From Promerops cafer (taxonomy: Eukaryota > Chordata > Aves > Passeriformes > Nectariniidae): 64,000 nt of DNA. The DNA is taken from assembly GCA_013398275.1 (NCBI GenBank), contig VZSE01009546.1, positions 248,001-312,000 on the forward strand. Reading direction: 5' to 3'. Position numbers and translations under genes: made by a program. Shown one piece after another: positions 48,561 through 58,760 of the stretch. The stretch's first letter is position 1. Each line of letters begins with the position of its first letter. The notes under the pieces were generated by a model, which saw only the letters and a program-made list of their open reading frames with translations, ran no database searches and was not told where the DNA came from.

Positions 48561-51500
48561 CTTAAAATTAGAGAAATATTAAAATTAAGTTATTAGTTAA
48601 ATAAATAGAGCAATTAGTTAGAAGCATGCAATTATTTAGTGTCAGTCAATAGATACTGAAGTAAACTTGAAATCTAGGCATTTGGCTATCCGCATATCTG
48701 TCATGAAAATGAAAACAAAATTATGCTGTTATACTCTGTTACTGTGATTTTTATTTTTGAAAGTTCAAGAACTAGGAAGAAAGTATCCAGGCTGGAAGTC
48801 TGACACCATCAAAGTAATGGGAAATTAATTCACAGTAGCATAACTGTGCGGTGATTGTTTGTTCTTGTTTAAACAAGATTCTTATTTATGTTGTTAAAGG
48901 CTCAAGATTAATATTTTATGATTCATAATACATGGTGTTGAAGGTTGGTGAACTAGGCAGTGAAACAGTAATTTCCTGAGCAGCATTTTCAGCACAAGCA
49001 AAACTGTACAAATGCTGTGCAAAAGAGGCTGCTTCCAAGGATCTGAACATGAGATGTATCCATACAGAAATTAAGAGTACCAGTTAGAAGCTGGGAAAAC
49101 ACCCTGTCTGACTGCAAAAATCTAGCTATTGTGTATCAAGAGCAAATTGAACAGAAAAAGATTCTTACAAAGCACTGTGAGAATGCTTTCTCACCTGTGG
49201 GTATATCTGATTATCAGGCTTGCAGTTATGAGGGTTTTGGCAAGACTTGAAAATTCCTGCCATGACTTCTGTCTACTCAAAACAAGCTGTTGGCTAGTGT
49301 TCTTGGCAAGCTTAGCAGTTGCTGCAAGGCTTCTGAAAAAAAATGTTTCAGTCCTTAATCACTTAAGAGAACAATTGCTTCCCCAAGGCTTCTGTCTGCA
49401 ATTTAAGTTGAGGCATCTCTTCTGTACAGATGCCATGTGACACATCCAGCAACAACCTTAATTTGAATTTGCAAACCATATCTTCAACGTTTTCAAAATA
49501 CCTCTGAAGTTCCCTATGCATCTCTTTAGCTATCCAGATTGTAACTTTGCAGAGTCTAAAGCACAGCCTGGAAAATGGGTCATAATGCCTAAAAGAAAAA
49601 TGAAAGCAGCAAGACCTGCAGTGGGCAAGAAGAGCTGGGCAGAGCTAGAAGGAACTTCCCATTTTGAATATTTATGAGATGCTTGATGATTGGACAGAAC
49701 AACATTAAGTACCACCACACCAGCCCCGTTTTTCTTAGACACTGAGTTATCAGGTACTTCGGTTCACTTCAGGTTTTGTATTATTATTACTAGCAAACAG
49801 TATAAACATAAACAGAAGTTGTGAAATCCTGCCCTTTGTGCCCATTCAAAGGCTGATGTGGTCAACCCGGCTGCTAGATCAGCCCGCCTGGACTCGGCAG
49901 CTGGCTCCTCCTGCAAGCACGCTGCAGTATCCCATCTCACTGCAGTGGATCTCGCACTGCCCCGAGAGATTGTTTGCGAATCTCAGCTGGAATTTCTCAG
50001 CTTGAAATCTGTGTTTCAGGCTCTGGATACCCTCTTCCTTCTGCCATCATGCCAATATGAGAAGGCAGTGCATAAATTAACAGTTATTAAATGCACTGAT
50101 GAATCCAAAACAAGACTAATCTAACCTCTCTTCTGTAGAAGGAGGCACAAGAAGGAAAAGCACATTTCATAGTCATTAAATGCCTGCTAACTTCAGACAT
50201 GTGAGCTGAGCAGGAAGGATTAGGAAGGCAAAGAATGCCAACAGCCACAATTTACGTCTGGACAGTTTCATCCCCTTTTTTTATAATGGACAAAGACTTA
50301 AACCCACAGTAGCTTTATTTAACTCTTGTTTATTCTAGTGGTAATTATGAATGTAAGTAGGGACCAGACAATGAAATGCATTTCTTCAGGAAACTTGGTC
50401 TGTGTGGTTTGAGTAGGATTGTGTTGCAACTTGTTCCCCTAAGGCTTCAAATACCTCTCACCCAAAACTGTAAGGTAAAGTATGAAACTGTAATGAATAA
50501 ATAAAGAAATTTAAACTACCTAATTAATTAAAATTCTGGAAAATTAGTATTAAAATTTCATCCCTTCAAATAATAAGATTATTCACAGGTTCTTTCTACT
50601 CCTTATTAAAACCATAAACTGCTTTAATGAGAAAGAAATTTTGGAAAATGTACTTTCTATACAGCATTTTAATTGAGTTGTTGTACTGAAATGATTGTGC
50701 ACAACTGGAAAAAACCTTTTTTCTTTTAATCCATCTAATTATTTTTGCATGTGTGTATAATTTATTTTTCTGAAATTCTGGAAATGAAAAATGTTTAGAG
50801 AGGACCAAAAACTCCACCCAGACTTTCCCAGCAATGCAAAACATGCCCTGATTAAAAAAAAAAAAAAATCTTTTAGTCAACACCCATTAACAAAACAAAC
50901 AAATAACCAACCCACCAAACCAGAGGCTAAGCAGCAGAACAGTGAAGTCTGCATCCTGAAGCATATTTGTGTGTCCTGTGTCTTGTCATGATTGATGTGT
51001 TGCACTCATGTGGCATTTGAAAAACATTGTTTTGCTGGTACTTAGCATGATGGCAAATTAACAAATGGAATAAAGGGATTAAAAAGCAGTTACATTGTCA
51101 TTTATGCCTCTTTCCTATCCAGTCTGGACTACTACAAAGTGATCTGAGGCTAGTTACAAAAAGATATACAAGCTTTACAAGGTGCAGCATGCAGCAGGGT
51201 GATTAATGCAGAAAGATTAATGAACATAATTTTGAATCAGTAGGTTTTGTCTTACTCTTGTTGCTCATTTTGTTATTAATAGGTGCAGAAACCATGACCC
51301 TTATTTCATAAATCCTCTAAGGGCTGGCACTGGGCTGCCACAGATAGCATTCTTGAAGCATCTTTGAAACAGTCTCTGATAAACAGGGGTAAAGAAGATG
51401 ATCATCCAAGACCAAACCTGTGAGAAACAAGGTAATTTAACTTGGGTGATGGTCCATTCTATCACAGCAGTGGTGCTTCTGGGTACTCCATACCCTATTG

Positions 51501-52556
51501 ATCTGGCACTGTAAATCTCAGTGGGCTATTGCTGAAGTGGCCTCAGGTTTGAAATGACTTGAAATGGGTTGTTTCCCAAGATTTCTATGGTGGGGAAATG
51601 ACAGGAGTATTTTTTCCTGTGTGCCATCCCTGGAGAGACATGATTGCTAAGTAGTGATGCTGCATTTGTAGACAGTGACAAAAAGTGCTTTTTTCTTGAA
51701 GAGACCTCATGGGATCATGATGTTTCTGCTCGGCTATGGAGGTTTCTGTAGCATGACTATGCCCCTCACTTCATGCAGGTGCCATCAGGGCACAGTGCTA
51801 AGCTGCTGCAGCTGCCACTACACTGTATTCCTGCTGTCTCTTTCTTATTCTGTAATAAATTTCTTAAACCTTGGTTTGTCCATTCCTCACCACAGAGGAG
51901 AGATCATGATCCCAAATATATTCCATGAATGATTTCCTTTGTTCTGTTCTGGACAAGTAAACAGAATGAAAATTTGTAGTAAAAGTGTTTTGGGTTAATT
52001 ATTTTTTAATGTTAAGCCTGATTATTTAGATGATGCATGGTAATTTTTGATGTGTAGTAAAAGTGTACTGCAAGGCATAGAAAACATTTGGCCTTACACA
52101 TGCAGCCTAGCAAGTTAACACGTGTCAGCTGAGCCGTGCTAACTGCCCAATTTTGTGTTCTTTGCCCGTGGCAGCTCTATAATGGTTCAATTTAGCTGCC
52201 CCTCAGAGAAAGCACCTGCAGAGATTTGGTGCAGCACAGACTGTCTCACTCCTTACAGGCATGCAAAAGCTGTGAGTTTCTCAGTTTGCCCACCACTGTT
52301 TTCTTCGTGCTTGTACTACCTGGGTTACAACACACGTGATGTGGGGGATATACCGAAAGCCAGAGGCGCTCCCCAGATGTGAAGCACTGAACACCTGTAG
52401 GATCAGCTCCTTCTGTACTGTTCCCACTCTGGGAAAAGATAATTGCCTCCCCTTGCAATTGACTCCTTCATCCTGCTGTAGGATGCATCCTCAGTCGTGG
52501 ATAAGTTTCACATTTGTGGCAGCTGAGGTGATGGGGTAGAGAACAAAGAGCTGAGG
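48561..52556. other. Gene desert, no gene seen
   Basis: AT-rich non-coding sequence with scattered short open frames, for example 49129-49440 and 49858-50124, that resemble nothing known. An A-run is at 50852-50866. Confidence 0.6.
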
Positions 52557-52984
52557 TGTTGTGGGGTTGTCCTATTTTCAGCTAGGATGGAGTTAATTTC
52601 TTCTCAGTAGCTGTTACAGCACTGTGTTTAGGATTTGGAGTGAGAATGGGGCTGATAACACATTGATGTTTTGGCTTTTTTACTTTTCATGTTTATCTTA
52701 AGTCAAGCGCTTTTTTTCCTTGTCTCTTGCCAGTGAGGAGGTACATAAAAAACCCCAAACCCACATAAACAAGGGAGGGAACATAGCTGGGACAGTGACT
52801 TGAACTGATTAAAGGGATATTCCACACCATAGCATGTCATGCCCAGTATATAAACTGAGGGCTACACAGAAGGATGGCCAAAGGTTTGGGAAGGGGAGTC
52901 TGGTGTGAGAGGGGTGAGAAATTGAATTGTGCATCACTTGCTGTTATTATTGCTACTACTACTACTACTATTATTATTATTATT

Positions 52985-53021
<37 letters not shown>

Positions 53022-53183
53022 ATTACTACTGTATTTTACTTTATTTTTAATTATTAGACTGTTCTTAACATGCAAGTTTTACTTTAATTCTCCTCCCCAT
53101 TCCACAGGGGTGGGGGGAAAAGGGAGAGGTTGAGTGAGAGGCTTCGTGATGCTTAATCTCCAGCTGGGCTTAAAAACACGACA
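52557..53183 (+). mobile_element. Solo LTR of an avian ERVL-type endogenous retrovirus
   Basis: The block starts TGTTGTGG and ends CACGACA, giving the TG...CA ends of an LTR. It follows the layout of a family widespread in neoavian genomes: TTTTCAGCTAGGATGGAGTT near the start, then AAAGGGATATTCCACACCAT and GTCATGCCCAGTATATAAAC with a TATA box TATATAAA (52847-52854). The G-rich stretch GGGGTGGGGGGAAAAGGG and GCTTAATCTCCAGCTGGGCT come near the end. No internal retroviral genes flank it, so it is a recombination-derived solo LTR. The LTR is degraded and an expanded trinucleotide repeat lies inside it. A clean target-site duplication could not be confirmed. Confidence 0.8.
52953..53021 (+). repeat. 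Compound trinucleotide repeat (CTA)n-(TTA)n-(ATC)n
   Basis: About 70 bases pass from CTA to TTA to ATC units without interruption. It sits inside the solo LTR, downstream of its TATA box, and encodes only homopolymer frames. Confidence 0.95.
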
Positions 53184-55429
53184 AGGGTGATTGGTGAGAG
53201 TTACAGGGGAATGAAATCTGGCACTGCACATTTGCAACCCATTCTAGAAATGCTAAGAAGCACTGTTTCTGAAGACGTTTTGCCACAGAAATGCACCACA
53301 CCCCTTCTGAGGTGCAAAAGGGGGAAAGTAGAAGAGGGAATGAAGAAACAGGCAAGGGAGTGACAGCAATTAAAGAGTTGCAACAGACACTGGTGCCTTA
53401 GGGTGCATGGGTGGCACGAACAGATTTGAAGAAAGGGAGTTAAAGGTCGTGAGGTAAGCTGTATCTAAGAGCTGTGATTTTAAGCTTAAACTACCAGCTA
53501 AAAATTTATTATGTTGAATGAAACTCAATGACCAATCTACTCCAAGGCACTTGTATGCATTAAAATTCAACAAGAAAAAGAAACAGAATGTAGCGTGATA
53601 AAATGATACCAACAGTAAGAGTCTGGTACTTCTCAATCACATTACATGTAAGGTCTGTGCCTGAAAGCATGCTCTGATAGTCACAAAATAAAAAATAGTA
53701 AAGGAAATAGGTGTGACCTTCTCTTCTTGTTACAAGAAAATATTTGGTAGAAAAGACAAAATAGACATTGACAAATATAGCCAGCTACAGAAGTAATTAA
53801 AGAGAATTTGGTTCAAACATAAAACTAATATTTAAGGATGTTGGAGATTTCATAATTGGATCATCACAGAAAGGGTTATATGCTTCAGAATGGGCTCTTA
53901 TTATGAGACAAGGCTCCTTCAGAAAGCAGAATTCATCAATCCTCTAAAATCAAGTGAGGATACTTTTAAACTAACTGGTGCATGATCTACGTGAGACTTG
54001 TACATATTAATGTGTTCTTCCAAAAATTCACTTTTGCGGTGACATACATAGGAGTTACATTTTCAAATAGTCCCTCATTTGGAAATGGAAGTGGCAAATG
54101 AATTTGCAGATTAAATTCCATTTTTGAAATGTGAAACTTCATAAAATATCTGTTCTGAAGAGTTAAGGAACATTCAGAGGAATATCACCCCTCTCGATCA
54201 GCAGAATATTTACGACATTTCTTGCGAAGTTGTTTTCTACATGTCAGATTTCATCTGGCAAGTCATATATTCTGCAGGAGTTAAAGATGGTGTGTGAGGA
54301 AAAAAAGAGCACTTGGGGCAGAACTCTGCTTGGTATCTGTCGGTGTGAGCAGGTAGCTACTCCTGTCTCCACTCTTCTGATAAGTCATAGGCTGGCTAGG
54401 CTAGCACTCCCTATGCAATGCACGCTTCTGGATACATGGTGAGATGATCCAGCTCTCCTCCACTGAGATAATGCATGTGGAGTTATGATCTTGCTCAGAC
54501 AGCACTGACCAGGGATCTGGCCACGCGGGTCCAGACGTGGCAGCGGTATATCCGTGCCAACAGAAGTGACAGCATTTAGCCCAGGTGCAGAGCCACACCA
54601 AGGCTGTGCTGCTGTCAGTGTCCAACTGGACCTCCTCATGCATGGTGCCTGTTGAGCTTGGCCACATCCCCAGCGGCCCTTCGGGCTCAGCATGGGTACT
54701 TCACTTGATTAGCTCAATTAAGCAAGGGTAAAGAAAGTAAAGAAACATTGCATTCAATTGGAAGTGTAAAAAAAGGAATAAAGGCTGTGACATCTTCCAG
54801 AGCTTAGCCCTGTAGGTCTCAGGACAGCCTTGTTTGCAGAAGGTGATGGACTTAGGAGAAGAAGGGCTTTTGGATGACTCCTGTGTTTTTGAAGAATTTT
54901 AAAAATTACCTTGACCATGCTGGAGTAATTAATTTGACTTGGCATTTCTGTGTGTACTTAACTACAGATTTATGCATGGTAAAGCTCACCACTGTCCAAA
55001 TGTACCTGTAGGGCCTCAGTTAAAACCTTTGAAGTAACTATCAGTCTGAAGTGAATCATGCCCTTAACCAAATATTTCTTAGAAGCCCACTGTGCATATA
55101 GAGAAATACTATATTGCTAAGCTGACATTTTAAAATTAAATATTTTTTTTTGGCCTTCAGGCCTTAAAGGAAATAGGACAACTTCCTTTCCACATATTAT
55201 TTTTTAATGACGGAAAAAATATCTTTTAGCTTATTTTTATTTTAAAATGACTGTGTATTTTTTTTCAGACTTTTCTAAAGAGCCAAGCCCTAGACCAAAA
55301 AATACCTTGAACCCACTGAAGAGTAAGCATCAGAAATTATTGGACTGAAAGGTTTTTGAAAAATTTAAGTTTGCAAAGCAGGGAATAAACAGAAACTCTT
55401 TTGCAACCACATGAACTCTTTTGCACTGT
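53184..55429. other. No gene seen
   Basis: AT-rich sequence with a GC-richer island at about 54380-54700 that has overlapping minus-strand frames. None matches a family I recognise. Confidence 0.55.
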
Positions 55430-55960
55430 GTGCCAGTCTGTGGGTGTTTGTGTGTGTCAGAGCTCGTCAGATAGTTATTGGGATTACATTTTCCATCCAT
55501 GCTTATGAATCACTTAGAAACTGATCCAGATTTCTCCTATTGCTTTATTATTTGTAAGCATAAATTGAATAATCCGGGTGATTAACTTTCAGACTACAGA
55601 TTGTCTGTAAATTTATTGCAGCAGTGTGTCACCACTGGCTGTTCATAGGATACTTGAGAACTAATTTTACAGTGAAAGCTTTCAACTTCCTTTTTGGAGA
55701 GCTAAAACTTTTAAGACATTTGAGCAATGAATATCCAATTAAATCAGAATTTAACCACAATTAAAGGATCTGATTTTGAATTTCTATCGTGAGTCTTCAT
55801 GTAATAAGAAGAAATTATTGCATACTTTCTGTAATGTAAGCAAACATTTGGTCATTTGAGTTGTGCTACTGAAGCAAAGAATTACTTTTAGGAACCACTC
55901 ACCAGCAGTTTAGCACTTGTTTATGTTTATGTACAATTCAGGTAATAACTTGAATTATCT
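55430..55960. promoter_or_regulatory. Candidate conserved non-coding element
   Basis: A long stretch without simple repeats or open frames. It includes an OTX/PITX core TAATCC (55570-55575) followed by GTGATTAAC, AGGATCTGATTTTG, ATCCAATTAAATC, ACCACAATTAAAGG and ACCACTCACCAGCAG. The even base mix and clustered homeodomain words resemble ancient enhancers. Conservation was not tested. Confidence 0.35.
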
Positions 55961-56329
55961 TGGGTGTGAATTCATAATATCTGAAAAAAACCCCTATATA
56001 CATGTGTGCTTCTTGTTACTATCCTGCTATAAACAATTGTTGCTAGTCTAACAATACTGTGAAGCAAATAGCAGTATTAAAATATTTGGGGGATAGATAC
56101 CAAAGAACCTTTGGAGGAGGTTAGTCCTTGCATGCCCAGCCTTTATGAATTGTTAACACCTGGGTGATGCCTGAGGCATGCCAGCCAATAATTATATACC
56201 TTCATATTTCTTTCCTGACAGTCAGTCATCATTAGCTCTAACTGGGAGTTAAAAAGATATTCTTCCTTTTTCCCTGTACCAAATTCTACAATATCTTCCA
56301 TGAAATCACAGCTATTTCACCAGCAGGTT

Positions 56330-56520
56330 ACATAATGGCGTTCATTACAAACATTTTGCACACAAAAGAAATGTAATGCTGTGCTGGAAGCTCTGAACAA
56401 CTTAAGTGACAGCTGCAGAACAGACTGTTTGAGCAAACACATTGCAGAAAGTTGTTTGCAATTAAGATATTTTTAATTAAGTTCTTAATGGTCATTTTTT
56501 GATCTTGCTTTTAATCAGGA
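56330..56520. promoter_or_regulatory. Candidate conserved non-coding element with MEIS/E-box composite
   Basis: Contains the composite TGACAGCTG (56407-56415), joining a MEIS-type TGACAG and an E-box CAGCTG. Around it are ATGGCGTTCATTACAAAC, GTTTGAGCAAACAC (inverted FOX-like halves), TTGCAATTAAG and TTTTTAATTAAG. It lies just left of a cluster of CR1 copies. Confidence 0.35.
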
Positions 56521-56692
56521 CCGTCGTGGTTTGCACCTCAGAGAAAGGAGATGGCACAGGATTTGCATGTGATCCATGCATGGCCACCCCAGCAGTGGGC
56601 TTTCTGTGAGGAGCAAGGAGCCATCAAACACCCACATGTCAGTAACTCACCAAAGCTGAGTTGGAACAAGAGCAGTTCAGTTCTTTCCATGA

Positions 56693-57520
56693 ATTCGTAG
56701 GGTTGAAGGACAGCAAGAATCAGTAGGTCATCTGGTCTGATCTCTCGTGTAATATGAGCATCTACCTCTGTAATGAGGTTAATAACTTGCTTTTAATTAG
56801 TGCTTATGTTACATCTGACTTATGTAGCTCTTACAGAAAAGCTTTAAATCTTTATGTGAAGGAATAAAGATGTGGGAAAACTGTATGTCCATTGGTCCTT
56901 GCTCCAGGGATTAATCATTCTTGCAGCTAACAACTAGAGTACACTCCCTTTAAATTTCCTTGTGCTTAGCTTTCATCTACTGGGTTTTCTGCTTTGATTT
57001 GCTCTTGGTTTTCCTTCTCTCTCTTTTTTTTTTGTTTTATTTTGTTTTGTCTTTTTGTTTGGTTGTTTGTTCTGTTTCGTTTTGTTTTCTTATACCTTTC
57101 CTGATCAATTAAAATTTCTTTTTTAATCACTGGGGTTTTTTTTTGCCATGTAGATATTTTATATGTTGCAAGCAGACCATCTCTTACTGTTTTTTTTCAA
57201 AAGCTGAGCAGAATCTTTATTCCGTCTACACAAGACATTTTCTTTGAGCTCTCAAATAATTGATGTGCACCTTCAACACCTTTCTTGAAATAAGAACACC
57301 AAAGCAGGAGGAGGTGTTCCAGTTTAGTCTCAAAAAGGCCATAAGGCGTAGCTGAAATCACCGTGGCTTTGCCCCATTTATTACTCTTTGTGTATCTGCA
57401 GACCATAGATGCCTCTGAGTCACCATAATGGAAACTTATTTTCACACATCTGTTTACGTGGATGCAATTTCTTAGCATGTGGTTATGGTCAACATTCTTT
57501 TTGTGCCTTGCCTGTATGAA
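56693..57520 (-). mobile_element. Ancient CR1 LINE, 3' part (left of a younger insertion)
   Basis: Read on the plus strand as the reverse complement of a CR1, this segment follows the order of the old CR1 lineage known from reptiles and turtles. The 3' terminus comes first (AGGTCATCTGGTCTGATCTC), then TTGGTCCTTGCTCCAGGGAT, CTTAGCTTTCATCTACTGG and CCATGTAGATATTTTATATG. TTTCTTGAAATAAGAACACC and GTGTTCCAGTTTAG follow. It is highly diverged and carries T-rich expansions. The match is from memory of the family, so the subfamily is not certain. Confidence 0.55.
57021..57090 (+). repeat. T-rich (TTTTG)-like tract
   Basis: A low-complexity T/G-rich stretch within the old CR1 copy, with units such as TTTTG and TTTGG. 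Confidence 0.85.
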
Positions 57521-58200
57521 TTTCATAGAATTGTTTGGGGTGGAAGAGCCTTTAAAGGTCATCTAGTCCAATCTGCCTGCAACAAGCAGAGACATCTTCA
57601 CTAGATCAGGTTGCTCAGAGCCTCACTGTTCTTGAATCTTTCCAGGTATGGAACATCTCCCTGAGCAACCAGTTCCAGTGTTTCTCCAGTGTCATTCTAA
57701 AAAATTTCTTCCTTATACATAGTCTAAATGGAACTTTATTTAGTCTAAAACCATTACTTATTTTGTTTTGCAACAGGCCCTGCTCAACACGTTGTTCTCA
57801 GCTCTCTTGCTGGCCCCTGCTAGGTGCTGGAAGGTGCTCTAAGGTCTCCCTGGAACCTTCTTTTCTCCAGAGTGAACAGCCCCAACCCTCAACCTGTCTT
57901 TGCAGGAGAGGTGCTCCAGCCCCTGTATCATCTTCATACCTCCTCTGGACATGCTCTAACAGACCCTGTCTTTCCTGTGCTGAGGACCCCACACCTGGAG
58001 GCAGTAAAGGTGGGGCAGAGTAGCTGGGAAGGCTCACCTCTCTTGACCTGCTGGCCATGCTTCCTTTGATGCAGCCCAGGATGTGGTTGGCTTCCTGGGC
58101 TGCAAGCACACACTGTTGGCTCGTGTCCAGGTTTTCATCCACCAGTGTTCTCTGCAGGGTTGTTCTCAATTCCTTGATCCCCCAGCCTGTATGGGTAGCA
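57521..58200 (-). mobile_element. Younger CR1 LINE with ORF2 C-terminal remnant, nested in an older CR1
   Basis: The 3' end is at 57521 with the CR1 terminal sequence in reverse complement (TTCATAGAATTGTTTGGGG, then GGTCATCTAGTCCAA). On the minus strand around 58095-57870 a degraded reverse-transcriptase C-terminal stretch is readable, including ANHILGCIKGSMASRSREV and LLEHVQRR, which are typical of CR1 ORF2. Frameshifts and stops break the frame. The element is heavily 5'-truncated, as most CR1 copies are. The 5' boundary near 58200 is approximate. Confidence 0.85.
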
Positions 58201-58760
58201 GATGACTGACTAACTGTTTAGGATTTGGCAGGATATCTGGCCTGCCCTCATCTCAGTTTCATTTGCTATTCAGCTGGATCAGTGACAGTTACAGATTTTG
58301 GTTAAAATGTTGACTAATATTAGGCTAAATATGGACCCTACTAGAAATATCTTCTGCTGTAGGTGATACCCAGATTTTTTGAAACTAGTTTGTGATCCAT
58401 GGTCCTCAAATAATCAAGCAATTTTTTTGACAAGATGAACAACATGCTCTGATGACTGGTGAGAGTATTAATGTATCCTTTAATACTTTGAGATGTAAAT
58501 TGTACATGACTTTTTCATTCATCTTTCCTGGATTAATATCAGGATTTCTGGTCTTTGGTTATGCAGGTCATCTGCTTGCCCTTCTATTGAGAACTTTCAC
58601 AAAATTAATGCTCTCTAGGCATCTGAAGTCTTTCTGCTGTTGCAAGCTGTACTAGAGATTAGTATCAGCCAGCAGGTCCTTTCAGTTAATTCTTGTGGAA
58701 TTCTTGGCTGATAATTTCCTGAATCTGTTTTTAAGATATTTGTCTCTTGTGGATATTATT
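58201..58760 (-). mobile_element. Ancient CR1 LINE, upstream part (right of the younger insertion)
   Basis: In reverse complement order the stretch AAAATGTTGACTAATATTAG, then GCTAAATATGGACCC and TACTAGAAATATC resembles the old CR1 coding section usually read near '...taaatagcgtagggcc...ccactagaaac'. TCAGGATTTCTGGTC, then GGTCATCTGCTTGCCCTTCT resembles its following section. It appears to continue the copy interrupted at 57520. Divergence is high and the limits are soft. Confidence 0.45.

Noticed and set aside
52837..53133. Homopolymer frames (Met/Ile or Tyr/His runs)
   Set aside because: They are translations of the trinucleotide repeat inside the solo LTR.
57798..58169. 123-codon minus-strand frame as a gene
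   Set aside because: It is the degraded reverse-transcriptase C-terminus of a CR1 element, not a host gene.
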